NCBI GenBank assembly: GCA_963682175.1
Contig: OY821788.1
Location: 34,477,585-34,541,584 of the forward strand
DNA from: Triglochin maritima
Taxonomy: Eukaryota; Streptophyta; Magnoliopsida; Alismatales; Juncaginaceae
DNA length: 64,000 nucleotides
Direction of reading: 5' to 3'
The notes under the pieces were generated by a model that had not been told where the DNA came from, did no database searches, and worked only from the letters and a program-made list of their open reading frames with translations. How positions within the stretch are numbered: position 1 is the first letter of the stretch; every line of letters begins with the position of its first letter. This document shows, one piece after another, positions 12,501-24,659 of the stretch. The translations under genes and the position numbers were made by a program.

Positions 12501-15500
12501 CTAATGGCAAATGCGGTGATCACTCAGTTCCGACCAAAAAATTTGAATATTGAAAAGAAAACAAATAGAAGGCCCACAGCATCACATTTTTTTCATGCTG
12601 CCTTAAAGTAGCAAAAAGTAAAAACTGACCTCCCACTTCCATATCCACAACGCCACCAAATAAAACAGCCCGTTTCTTGTGTAGACACATAGAGAAACCA
12701 GCACGCGGTCCAGGTGGCATTCCACTTCTCTTAACCTATTCACGAACAACAATTGTTCATCTAACACAGATTGTGTATAAAATTAGTTTCTAAATAAACC
12801 ATATACAACTGAAATAGATTAAGCAAAACAATTTCACAGAAAGGTAGGGAAGAAAGAAACCTTATTCCACTCCCATGTCCTTGGATCAAGGGACCACATA
12901 TCTGAATGAGTGATACCCTTTTCTGAAGCATTCTTACCTGATGTAATTTCTTTCGAGTAGCCACCATATAAAAAAATCTACAAATACAAAGACAAGAAAA
13001 TTTAATACTAATTTATGAAAAGAAAATTGCCAGAGGATCTGATGTGCTTATAGTTATAACTATTGATCGTGGGGAAAAACAGCTTGGAGGGTACTACTCA
13101 GTTAGGAAAAAAGTGAATGCAACCATAGGAAATGCCGTCCCTTACTCAAAAACATGGTAAAGCAAAATTGAAGGACACATGACATGAGATAACAACATAT
13201 TTATTAAAAAGCTGGAGAAAAAAACAGGTCAAAATTCTGATAACGTAGCTTAAAAATGTGGAAGTCATGAATCATGATAGATTAAAACAATACAAAATGA
13301 GGAAAGACCATGCGCCGTGACATAGGCTTAAGTCTACTTGCCTGATCTTGGTGAACAAAAAGCTGGAAACCACTTCTTCCGCTAGGCCACATACACCCAG
13401 GTGTAGGTTTTATTTCTTGCCACTACAAGTAAATTCACATAGATCATGTTTATGGTGTAGAATAAACAAAGAAAAGCTACAGCTTGAATAGGACTGCAGC
13501 TACGGTAAAGTACAAATTATCACCTTGAAGTTATCCAAGTCAAATACGAATAGATCATTTAAGTACCTGAAAGAATAAACAAAGCAAAGAGTGAAGGAAA
13601 TGGAAAATATTGACTTTGGATATTAAGCTATAAAAAGATATCAACATGAATGATTGGAAGTTGGAACGGATAGATTTTCCAAGAACTACTGGAACTACCT
13701 CACTTCTCTAAGTGTGTCGTAGAAGCCTCCGAATAGCACAATTTTATGTTTGTATAATACCTGGGATGAAATGGAAGAAGATGATGATATGATGTCACAT
13801 GGTATACAAACATTTTAATTTTCAGATTTTAACCAAGTAAAGTTGTAGATAACCTCCATTAGTATCATCTTAGGGTTATAAATTTGAGACAACTAATACA
13901 ATTTTTTGATGATTGGAAGTGACTCACAACAATGCCGCAGATGAGAATGTAAAACATGATATTATTGTTGACATACCAGACGATGACCCGAGCGTGCACT
14001 TGGGCATCCCTTTAAAAGCAGTTGCTCCCATTGATTGGTTTTCAAATCCAACATCCAAAGGTCCTAGTTATTAAATAAATAAATAAAGCTTCTTAGTTCA
14101 AAGCTCACGCAAGTGGGAAGGGTTTATAGCTACCTAATGGGAAAAAAAGAAGCTCAAGACAATCAAAATGGGCTTTAATGGGCTTCTAGTTTTTTCTGGA
14201 AACCCTTTAACCCCAAACTAGTTGGGATTCAATGCCTTTGTTTACTGAGGATTCAAGTGTCTGTGGCGAAGTCATGATTCACCATCAACCACCTTCCTAT
14301 TGGAAACCCTTCTCAATATAAACAGGGCAGCATAGAACTACTTCATTCAGGCTGCAGTTCATTTGTTCAGTTCTACATTTTATGCATATATCTAAGAACA
14401 GAAAAGGTTATTTAAGTAGTTAATACATCCTCTTCCCAAATTCACATCTTTTCCTCGCATTACTGTAACAACATTTTCTGTGAATTAAAGAATAAGGCAT
14501 ACCTTGTAGTGATGAAAACGCTCCTGGTTTGGGGAAGTGAATTCACCACCTGCAAAGCAAAGTATCATGTTGTTGGCTTCTTGTGTAGCAGTAAAGATAA
14601 ATAAAGGTTGGATGATTATTTCTAAAAGATGCATGATACATCATGTTCAATGGGAGAAATTAGGAGATCTTTATCAACTAACAGATAAACACCAACAGTT
14701 TGGACTCCATGTTCCACAATTCTAGCTAATTTACTTACCGAAGATATAGAGATGGTCTTTCCAAGCAATAGCTTGATGTGAACTACGGGGAGGAGGGCTA
14801 TTAGGGCTCGAGATCAATTTCCATTCATTTTTTTCAACATCATATCGGTAAAGATCGCCATAGATAAATGTCTGCATTAGGTTACAATAATAGTATCAGG
14901 CGAGTAGCTCAATTTGTTGAGAATGTGTATTTGAATAACACATTAATAAGCTAGTGGACAAAGACAATGTCACACATTTTGTGGATGATAAAAAAGTGAA
15001 ACATTAGCTTGATGAATCTAACCTTGTTTCCGTTATAGAACTCACCACCATAAAATATCAGCTCTGAATCCTTCAAAGGATTAATAGTCATCTGTCATAC
15101 AAAAGAAACCTATTGCTAGTTAACCAACAATCCTAACACTTATATAGTCATTACAGAAGATCCACATTGCAATCCAAAAAGCTCTGACATTGAGGACAAT
15201 GACTCCATACTATAGACATAGAATATTAGCACAAAAACACAAAACAAATTGCTAGACTGTCATACCGAACAGTTTATTCGAGGAGAGGGAGCAGGTACAT
15301 TCTCCTCGATGTGAATCTCCTTCTTCTTAGCCTCCTCCTGCTGTATACTTTTCTGCCCATACAAAACAAAATCAACATATAGTCAAAGGGTAAATCACTT
15401 AGGAATGCTTGTAACCTGGCATACATTGGTTAATTTAAAATGCCAGTTAATCTGAGAAATTATAACTGCAATTTTGGAAGGTTGACTTGGAAAGTTAATT

Positions 15501-16429
15501 CTGAATGTAAATTTAAGATTTTTTGTACATTGGTCAACTAGATATCATAACTGGACTAGAGGCTAAAAGTACTGAATTACTATGATATGACCAAGCATGA
15601 CCAGAAAGATAAATCGAGTGGCAAAAAAGCCACCACATTGTACAGTCAAGATTTTGCTTATATTTTTATTAGTAGAGTAAAAAAAAAATCTTATATTACT
15701 GAACAGGGAATCATCCCTTTCCTATGAACTAAATATCACCAGAGTATTTTGAACAATTTATGGGATAATTACTCAAAGAAATTATTGGAATGAGCAATCA
15801 ACTGGAAATAATCTATCCCGAAGTAAATTTGAGAATATGAACACATTGATCGAATAGTAACTTTAACCAAAATCAACATGCAGCAAAGCAATCACAGGAA
15901 AATCGGGTACAACTTTCGAGATATTAAGATTTTGCATAGATAGATCAACGCAACAAATAACCACCTAAGCTTCTAATTGTAAAGATAAGAAGATATTAAA
16001 AGCATATTCAGAGCCCATTCTGAAGTCAAGAGTAAAAAATAAAACAGAAAGAATACAAAGATGGGATGGGATTTTGCAGACGTATTAGGTCAACTAGAAA
16101 TCACAACTTCAGTCTCCAATCACAAAAATAAAAGGTTTTTTTTAAGAAGGTGTACACTAAAGCACTCCGAAATCTACAATGAAACACTAGAAAAGGTACA
16201 AAGTTGAGATTTTGCAGTCATGGGTCAACTAAAAATCGCAACTTTAGCCGAAAAAAACAATAAAAAAGTTAGGGTTTTAGAATTAATATATATATACAAG
16301 GATGGCGTCGATGTCGTCTTCCTGAGAGACTTTTTGGGTCTCTCTTCGAGCTTTCTTCACCTCCGCCTTCGCCGTCTTCCTCTCCGTCTTCTCCTTACCC
16401 TTTCCGGGCTTCTTCGTCTTCTTCCCCAT
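9589..16429 (-). CDS. Kelch-repeat protein, KLHDC4-like, with DUF4110 C-terminus
   Basis: Twenty exons on the minus strand: 16429-16298, 15352-15266, 15091-15023, 14871-14739, 14549-14503, 14063-13977, 13760-13699, 13566-13524, 13422-13342, 12977-12861, 12735-12630, 12318-12255, 11762-11720, 11380-11135, 11043-10882, 10693-10562, 10265-10113, 9995-9909, 9831-9763, 9693-9589. Phases agree throughout and give 674 residues. A Lys-rich start (MGKKTKKPGKGKEK) is followed by six Gly-Gly kelch blades (near residues 88, 140, 196, 252, 313, 462), an acidic Asp/Glu run (~502-530), a basic KKNLRRKEKRARIEQIRA segment and a DUF4110-type region (GESLKDFYKRTNMYW) ending in a basic tail. Length and order match eukaryotic KLHDC4 proteins, whose molecular role is poorly known; a beta-propeller binding scaffold is the inference. 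Intron 9 has a perfect GC donor (CAG|GCAAGT). A MULE terminus lies ~90 bp upstream of the ATG. Confidence 0.9.
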
Positions 16430-16520
16430 CTTCGATCTCTTCCTTCTTCGTCTTCGTCTTCGTCTTCGTGTCTCTCTCTCTATATATATCTAAGGAGGTT
16501 TCACGTTTGGGAACATAATC

Positions 16521-16615
16521 GGTTTCTAAAAAGGAAAATGTTTAGTGGACGCGTGCGTCCGTGACGCGCGCTGATGTGGCCAGTCCACTCAGCAGACGCT
16601 GCTTTGTTGGCGCGA
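16521..16615 (+). repeat. Left terminal inverted repeat of the Ulp1-MULE
   Basis: Pairs with the inverted sequence near 24660-24750. The best-conserved core is GCGTCCGTGACGCGC (around 16556-16570 here, inverted near 24698-24712). Similarity continues inward through GTGGC and an ACGCTG-containing stretch. Confidence 0.7.
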
Positions 16616-16837
16616 AGGGATATGAAATGTTTTTGGTTTTTTTATTCCTCTATTTTCGTACCTTCATCATTTCCACCATCCTTCCCTCCATCCCTCATTA
16701 ATGCGACTCAAATCACTCTCTTCCTTCATCATTTTGGCGCTCGGCGCTCCTACACGGCACAGAAGACTTGTTATCAATCTCAAGATGCATCTTCCTTTTC
16801 CTTCCCTTCTCTTCTGTGGTCATTCCTCTGTACTCAA

Positions 16838-19800
16838 ATGGAAATCGTTCCCGTGCCTTCCCTAGTGGAGCAGCCATCAAACGTTCCCCATGAGGGGATG
16901 TTTTTCCCCTCTTTCGAAGAAGCCAAAACATTTTACGTGGCCTATGCCGATTATTGTGGTTTTGGCGTTAAGACAAGACAATCTCATTACGATCGTGGTG
17001 TTGTTATACGGGCAACGCTGACTTGCTCCAAGGAGGGCACCGCACCAACGGACGAAGGGCAAGGAAAATTGAAGCCTAGGTTATCCAGCAGAGTACAATG
17101 CACTGCTCGGATAAGGGTATCCGGAAACACAGCAAGGGGTTACAACGTTAACTTTGTGGATCTTAACCATAACCATCCCATGCTTGACCCGGAGCAAATG
17201 CGATTTCTCAGGCAAAAACGAACCGTCCCTGAGGCCGTCGTAGCACGGATATCGGTTAATGATGAAGCTGGGATATCGGCTGCTAAGACCATGCAATCTC
17301 TTGTGGTCGAGGCTGGAGGTTATGACAAATTGACTTTCAACGAAAGGGATTTAAGGTTTGTGTTCTTTCCGTCTAACATAATTGAAGTTGAACATTTTGC
17401 GCCTGGTCTTACTGGTTCCTGTTTGCAGGAATGTTGTAAACCAAGTCAGAAATTTGAAGATGGGACCTGGTGATGCACAAGCTCTTCAGGACTATTTCAT
17501 TAGGATGCAGAAGATTGATTCCATGTTTTTTTATGTAATAGATATGGATGACGAAGGAAGACTACGCAACGTTTTTTGGGCTGACAGTCGTTCTAGAGCT
17601 GCATATTCATACTTTGGAGACGCAATATGTTTCGACACAACCTACATTACCAACAAATACGACATGCCATTCGCCCCATTTGTAGGAGTCAATCACTATT
17701 TCGAATCAGTTTTGCTCGGTTGCGCTTTGCTGTCCTATGAGACTACTGAAAATTACATATGGTTGTTCCAAACCTGGTTGTCGTGCATGAACGGTAAGTT
17801 TTTTTCCTTCTTCCCTCTTCATATCTTCCTCTTTTTTGTTTGTCTATTCGTAATAAAAAGTCTGTCTGTTCGGAATAAGAAGAGTGTATGTTCGGAATAA
17901 GAAGTCTGTCTGTTCGTATTAAGAAGTCTCTCTGTTCGGATTAAGTGTTGTGTTTGTTCGGAATAAGAAGTCGGATTGTTCGGATTAAGTGTTGCGTCTG
18001 TTCGGAATAAGAAGTTTGACTGTTCGGATTAAGTGTTGTGTCTGTTCGGAATAAGTGGTCTGACTGTTCGGATTAAGTGTTGTGTCTGTTCGGAATAAGT
18101 GGTCTGACTGTTCGGATTAAGTTGTGAGTCTGTTCGGAATAAGTTGTGAGTCTGTTCGGAATAAGTGGTGGGTCTGTTCGGATTAAGTGTTGGGTTTGTT
18201 CTGATTAAGTGTTCGGTCTGTTCGGAATAAGTGGTGGTTCTGTTCGGATTAAGTGTTGTGTCTGTTCGGAATAAGAAGTCGGACTGTTCGGATTAAGTGT
18301 TGTGTCTGTTCGGAATAAGAAGTCTGACTGTTCGGATTAAGTGTTGTGTCTGTTCGGAATAAGTGGTCTGACTGTTCGGATTAAGTGTTGTGTCTGTTCG
18401 GAATAAGAAGTCTGACTATTCGGAATAAGTAGTCTGTCTGTTCGGAATAAGAAGTCTGACTGTTCGGATTAAGTGTTGTGTCTGTTCGGAATAAGTGGCC
18501 TGACTGTTCGGATTAAGTGTTGTGTCTGTTCGGAATAAGAAGACTGTCTGTTTGGATTAAGAAGTCTGACTGTTCGGAATAATGTCTCACTCCTTTCGAA
18601 TTGGGTCCCTTATGCAGATATACCCCCCCCCCAGCTATAATAACAGATCAATGTGGTGCCATTACTGCTGCTGTAAGGAATGTCTTCCCAGATTCAAGAC
18701 ACAGATTCTGTATATGGCACATAATGAACAAAGCTCCCGTGAAGTTGCCGACGCAGTATCGGGATCACATATTATTTGATCTGAAATTGATTGTATATGA
18801 TTCCAAAACCCCAGCAGAATTTGATCGTAATTGGCAGGGTTTCCTTCTTGATTTTGACCTGCAGAACCACAGCTGGCTCAAATCCATTTATGCAATCCGA
18901 GAGTCGTGGATCCCTGCATTTGTTGGTGATTTTTTTTTCTTGGGAATGGCATCTACTCAGAGGAGCGAGAGTATGAACGCCTTCTTCGACAAGTATCTTA
19001 CTTCGAAGACCACCCTTAAGCAGTTTGTTCAACAATACGAACTTGCGCTCCGCCACAAGTACGAGAAGGAAGCTCAATCAGAATTTGATTGTCTTCATAA
19101 AAAACCCCAGTTGGTTTCAATTTATCCATTCGAGAGTCAGTTGAGCGAGTTGTATACCGTAGGGGTCATCAAAAAAGTGCAGTTACAAATTGGGAAGATG
19201 ATATACTGCGATATAACGGAGGAGTTCAATACGAATGAAACATTCCAGTACAAGGTATCTGAACGTGTTTTGGCTGGTGAGCAACTACTGTCGAAACGTT
19301 TCCTAGTACAAAACACATCCATGAATTTTACATGTGATTGCAGAATGTTTCAGCACGTTGGGCTTCTATGCTGCCACGTTTTTGTTGTACTTGCACGCTT
19401 GAATCCTAATGCATTGCTTCCAGACTCTTACATCCTTAATCGATGGCGGAAGGATATTCGAAGGAGCTATCGAGATAAGACGTACCCAGACGATGGTGTA
19501 ATGGCGAAGGATGCGCTACGTCGTCACGACGACATCATGGGTCGTGCCGTTTGGATCGCACAGGAAGCCTTCATCTCCCACAAAAGGTATATTGAGTCCG
19601 TGAAGTGTATTGAAATGCTTAAGGCACGTATGCACACTACACAAAACTTGGTTCGACCTGATGAACCTGAGTCTTCGGGTACATCGGTCCTTAATCCGGA
19701 AAAGGTCAGACGTATAGGAAGACCGACGACTAGACGTCGAGTGTCTTTAGCTGAGAAGATAATTAAAAAGAGCCATAAAAAACACGCCCAACAAGAGAAG

Positions 19801-19914
19801 GGAAAGTGGAAGATGAAGGTTACTTCGCCGCTTCACGAAGTAGCACCAAAACCCGCGGATCCTGATTTCTCCGATTGGGACATGAGTTTGTATTACGAGG
19901 AATTTCCTCCTTAA
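16838..19914 (+). CDS. FAR1-like MULE transposase (MURA type)
   Basis: Three exons keep one frame: 16838-17355, 17429-17793, 18635-19914, 720 residues. The N-terminal ~100 residues resemble the FAR1/WRKY-GCM1 zinc-binding fold (PSFEEAKTFYVAYADYCGF). The MULE transposase core follows, with candidate catalytic acidic residues D242 (CFDTTYITNKY), D299 (IITDQCGAI) and E406 (STQRSESMNAFF). A SWIM zinc finger (CDC...CCHVF) lies near residues 528-542, then a basic tail. It would bind the element ends and catalyse transposition. Intron 2 (17794-18634) consists mainly of the ~22 bp minisatellite. Its acceptor lies at the end of a ten-C run: using CCCCAG at 18634 gives an open frame, whereas the nearer TGCAG at 18617 would need a different C-tract length. 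No internal stop is seen, so the gene may still be functional. Confidence 0.88.
17855..18592 (+). repeat. Minisatellite block 1, in intron 2 of the MULE transposase
   Basis: About 30 tandem copies of a 21-23 bp unit of the form CTGTTCGGAATAAGAAGTCTGA or CTGTTCGGATTAAGTGTTGTGT. Two unit variants alternate in higher-order fashion. The core TGTTCGGAWTAAG is nearly invariant. Confidence 0.95.
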
Positions 19915-20029
19915 TTTACATTTTCTTGTTTTTTCCCGTTCTTGTAAAACCAAGAAACTTGTAATTGTTGATCTGTTTTGATCTGTAAATGGTTGTTATA
20001 CAAGTTCAGTTCAGATTTACTTGTGTCTG

Positions 20030-20695
20030 ATCGAAATAAGTTTTTCCTGTTCGGAATATGTTGTGGGTGTGTTGGGAATAAGTTGTGTGTGTTTGGATTA
20101 AGTGGTGTGTCTGTTCGGAATAAGTTGTGAGTCTGTTCAGAATAAGTGGTGGTTCTGTTCCGATTAAGTTGTGAGTCTGTTCGGATTAAGTGTTGGGTCT
20201 GTTCTGATTAAGTGTTCAGTCTGTTCGGAATAAGTGGTGGTTCTGTTCGGATTAAGTTGTGAGTCTGTTCGGATTAAGTGTTCGGTCTGTTCGGAATAAG
20301 TGGTGGTTCTGTTCCGATTAAGTTGTGAGTTTGTTCGGATTAAGTGTTGGGTCTGTTCGGATTAAGAAGACTGTGTTCGGAATAAGTTGTGAGCCTGTTC
20401 GGATTAAATGTTGCGTTTGTTCGGATTAAGTTGTGAGTCTGTTCGGATTAAGTGTTGCGTCTGTTCGGATTAAGTGTTGGGTCTGTTCGGAATAAGTGGT
20501 GGGTCTGTTCGGAATAAGAAGACTGTGTTCGGAATAAGTTGTGAGCCTGTTCGGATTAAATGTTGCGTTTGTTCGGATTAAGTTGTGAGTCTGTTCGGAT
20601 TAAGTGTTGCGTCTGTTCGGATTAAGTGTTGGGTCTGTTCGGAATAAGTGGTGGGTCTGTTCGGAATAAGAAGACTGTCTGTTCGGAATAAAGTT
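20030..20695 (+). repeat. Minisatellite block 2, between the two convergent MULE genes
   Basis: Roughly 28-30 copies of the same TGTTCGGAWTAAG-based unit, oriented as in block 1. A higher-order duplication is visible: segments near 20370-20480 and 20520-20620 are almost identical. It lies just downstream of the transposase stop codon and before the stop of the facing Ulp1 gene. Confidence 0.95.
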
Positions 20696-20817
20696 AGCTT
20701 AAGAATGACATTGGTAATGTTTGTATTTTTACATGTAAATAGTTTGTGAACTGAATATGTAAACATTTTGTACATGTAAACCAAAAAATAAACAAAACTT
20801 AAAATATCTTTGTCTGT

Positions 20818-23800
20818 TTAGACCTGCACACACGACCGACGATCCCTAAGTAACATGACCGCCAATTCACCCCTGATAGAGTGGATGGTATTGGGGTCCT
20901 TCTCCTTCGTAGGGTCAAGATTGAACATTAGGCACCTTATCCAGTATAAAACGAAGGCGCCACAATCGTTGCTCCCCGGTGGTTGTTGTTGGCTCTCTTT
21001 CCTCAGGATTCTCAGGGGCCAGTCGACCTTGAGTAGATCCCTCCAGTATACAGCCGCATCCGCTGCTGCACATTCATGTAGGCCTACAGTCTGCTCCGGA
21101 TCATCACCTTCGCCTAGCTCCCTAGAGATACTGTTGAATGCCAAAATCTCTTTGGACGGGCCATAGACAACCACCAGAGTCCAATGACCTGAAGACCAGC
21201 ATGGTTGTGCGATCACGGTCTGTGTTGGAGACGCACCTACGATTTTAGGGAGGATAAAATCATCAACTTCTCTGCCTTGCCCTCCAATAATTCGCCCCGA
21301 CTCGAATGTGGATATGCATATAACTTTTTCTGGGTGGCGTCTTTCTTCGAGCACCGATAGCATAGCGTCGATAGTTTCATCGCTAATATCCATCCTAGGC
21401 GTTATAAGCTCCTTCAGGTCGGAGCGTTTTAAACTGCACATATCGCCTCTCCAGATGACCTCCCTATTGTCCTTGTTGGGTTCGGTCAGGTTCAGTAGCA
21501 TTTTGACCTCATCAACTGACAACGTGCCCAATGCAGGCATGTCAACATCCGGCCTTTTTTTCTTCAGGCTCCTTTGAGCCGCTCTATCTTTTCTTTTTTG
21601 CTCTTCTTCCTTCTTATTCTTCTTGGCCAGATGTTCGCCTTCCTTCAGCTGCTGCTCAACGGTGGCCGTCGAGCGTTTTCTTTTCGCGACCCAGTTTGCT
21701 ATCTGGGCCTTGCTTTCTTCTTCCTTCTCCTTCTTCTCTTCCCTCTTCTTCTCTTCCTCCTTCTCCACTATTTTCCTCTTTTCTCCCATCTTCCTCTCCT
21801 CCTCCCTCCTCTTCTCTTCCTCCCTCTCTATTCTCTTCCTCTCTTCTTTCTTCTCCTCTTCTTCCTTCTTCCTTTCCTCCTCCCTTTTTCTCTCACATTC
21901 CTCCTCCTCCCTCTTCCTCTTTTCTCGTTCCTCCTCCTCCTTCCTCTTCTTCTCCTCTTCTTCCTTTGTCCTTTCCTCCCTTTTTCTCTCACATTCCTCC
22001 TCCTCCCTCTTCCTCTTTTCTCGTTCCTCCTCCTCCTTCCTCTTCTTCTCTTCTTCTTCCTCCTCCCTCCTCTTTTCTTCTTCCTCCTCCTCCCTCCTCT
22101 TTTCTTCTTCCTCCTCCTCCCTCCTCTTTTCTTCTTCCTCCTCCTTCCTCTTTTTTTCTTCTTCTTCTTCATCCTCCTTCCTCTTCCTATTCTCTTCTTC
22201 CTCCGCCTCCCTCTTCTTCCTATTCTCCTCCTCTTGCTCTCGCTCGTTCTCCCCACCAGGTTTTCCAGTTGTCCCTGTCCCTCGAAGATATATAATATCT
22301 TTCCTGAGCCTCCCACACTCTTCCTGGGAAATCCTCAGTTCTTCCCTGAGGTCGTGTACCTGTTCTGTGGCCTTCTTAAGGGCAGCTTCGGCCCTCAGCC
22401 ATTTTGTCTTCACCTCACTCAGCTCCAATTCTTGGAGCAGCGGGTCGCATGGAATGCTGCAGTCTGCCAGTTGGAGCCTTGGCAAACTGACGGTTGAAGT
22501 TGAGCTCTTTCGAACAGGAGTTCCAACATGACCAATAAGTTGCAGCTCCCTTTCACTCATTGATGGAGCCCCCATCAGGTCGAACGTGCCGTCGTAAATC
22601 CAATGTAAGGTAATTCCACGTTCCTCCCATTTCCTCAGGGTTAATCATTTCCCAAACAGCTCCGTCCATCTTTTCATCCGTGGGAAAACTCCAGTTCTGG
22701 ACTCCCCCAATTTAAATTTCTCACAAAGCCACACCTTCAAATGGAAAGGAAAAAAATGAGAACTACTATACCAACGTACCTTCATATTCGAAAGACAACT
22801 GAATCCGAACATACATTAAACGTAAACCGAACATACACCCAACTTAATCCGAACAGACGGACTTCTTATTCCGAACAGACACACGTCTTATTCCGAACAG
22901 ACTCACCACTTAATCCGAACAGACCCACCCCTTAATGCGAACAGACTCACAATGTATTTCGAACAGACTCACAATGTATTCCGAACTGACTCACAATGTA
23001 TTCCGAACAGACCCAACACTTAATCCAAACAACCCCACCACATATTCCGAACATCCCCACCACTTAATCCGAACAGACCCACAACGTATTCCGAACAGAC
23101 TCACAACGTATTCCGAACAGACCCACCACTTAATCCGAATAGACGCACCACCTCACCCGAACAGACGCACCACTTAATCCGAACAGACGCACCACTTAAT
23201 CCGAACAGACACCCAACTTAATCCGAACAGACGCACCACTTAATCCGAACAAACACACCACTTAATCCGAACAGACACCCAACTTAATCCGAACAGACGC
23301 AACACTTATTCCGAACAGACTCACCACTTAATCCGAACAGACCCACCACTTAATCCGAACAGACACCCAACTTAATCCGAACAGACGCACCACTTATTGC
23401 GAACAGACTCACCACTTAATCCGAACAGACCCACCACTTAACCCGAACAGACCCACCACTTAATCCGAACAGACCCACCACTTAACCCGAACAGACCCAC
23501 CATTTAATCCGAACAGACCCACCACTTAATCCGAACAGACTCACAACGTATTCCGAACAGACACACATCGTATTCCGAAAAGAACAAAAACAAAAAGAGA
23601 GGAAGAGAGGAAGTGTGAAGCAGGAACAAAAACTTACGTATAGTATGGCAACACAACCTTCGACGTTCCCCTGCCTCATTATGAAATTCCCTGCCTTTTT
23701 CCTCTCCTGCAGTTCTAAACTTGCTTTCTCGAGGCCTCCAACCAGGGTTTTGTGAACTGCACTTGCCCATGCGTAGCTGCTTAGGCGTTTGATGTTCCTC

Positions 23801-24398
23801 AGAGGGTGCATGAACCATTCCTTCGGTCGCAGCGTTCCATCATAGAACAAAAAATTGTTGAAGATGAAAGAAATCAGGAGACGAACGTACTCCTCCGTCT
23901 CGCCCATGGTACTGTTTGCCATCAGATGAACTAAAAGTTGGGTGTTGTCAAGGTTCACCCCGTCTCGCTTCTGGACGCGCAATGGTTCCATCACCACGGC
24001 CTTCCCATGCGTACGTAACCCCAAAATTAGGGCGATGTCTTCCGGTGTAAGGGGAACTACCCCTGATCCTATTCTCAGCCCCACCTCCTCCGTATCGTAG
24101 TGCTCGACGAACCAACCGACTATTTCGTTGTCCGTCGTAATGTTAGGAAGGTTTAGGAAGTGACCGAATGGGGTGCTACGGAAAGCCTCCTTCTCCACCT
24201 TATTCATCCGGTCAAACTGCTTTCGGATGGCCTTCCAGGAGCATCGTGATTCCCGGAAGTAGTACGTGGTTCCCTAAAACCAATAATTTAATAAACGGAA
24301 GTTCATCAAAAAACATAACGACCCAGGGAAAGAAAAAATTAGAGACCCACCGGTTCTGGGACGTGTTCGATATCGACGGCCGGAGTTGAAGAATCCAT
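20818..24398 (-). CDS. TE-encoded Ulp1 (C48) cysteine protease with N-terminal TE-type domain
   Basis: Three exons on the minus strand: 24398-24351, 24273-23638, 22734-20818. Exon 2 carries a domain with [12 protein letters not shown] and a motif [19 protein letters not shown], like the N-terminal regions of plant Ulp1 transposon proteins (DUF1985/plant-mobile-domain style); the exact family needs a search. Exon 3 has a very long Glu/Lys/Arg low-complexity segment from GAG/GAA repeats, then a C48 protease region with [10 protein letters not shown] (His), [16 protein letters not shown] (Gln and Cys). The usual catalytic Asp position appears to be Asn (LAFNSIS). An in-frame TGA at 22647-22645 interrupts exon 3 upstream of the protease, so translation of the whole protein would fail unless read through; an internal ATG at 22575 could still give the C-terminal part. 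Family role: SUMO or ubiquitin-like protein deconjugation; its benefit to the element is unknown. Confidence 0.8.
22790..23580 (-). repeat. Minisatellite block 3, in intron 2 of the Ulp1 gene
   Basis: About 35 copies of the same ~22 bp unit, here reading CTTAATCCGAACAGAC on the plus strand, so the minus (coding) strand reads GTCTGTTCGGATTAAG. Relative to its host gene the orientation equals that of block 1 in the transposase intron. Confidence 0.95.
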
Positions 24399-24659
24399 TA
24401 TCGTTTACAAGGTGCGCTTCACAGGGAAAGAAAGTCGGGAAAGCTTCACAGGTGCGCTTCCTACGTTCACAGGTAAGAAAGAAAGAAAGCGAGAGTCTCC
24501 CTTTAGTTCTGGATATGTTATCTTCCTCGGTATCCGAACCGTCGTTCGTAGGGTGTCTGCCGCTGTCTAATCTGGAAACGAACCGTCCTTCTTCGAAAAC
24601 CGTCAAAAAAAATTTAAAACAATTTAAGGCGCATTCGGAAGGAAAGCGTGACATGGCAA

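Noticed and set aside
16220..16564. 114-codon plus-strand frame
   Set aside because: Antisense of kelch exon 1 plus the MULE end; its Leu/Arg/Ser runs come from Lys codons read backwards.
21531..22531. Two or three long plus-strand open frames of 250-300 codons, Ser/Pro/Phe/Leu-rich
   Set aside because: They are antisense readings of the GAG/GAA low-complexity part of the Ulp1 gene. Repeats without stops in any frame give open frames on both strands.
17855..23580. Regular repeats with spacer-like variation, suggestive of a CRISPR array
   Set aside because: The context is a plant transposon, units are contiguous tandem copies with related rather than unique intervening sequence, and no cas genes exist here.
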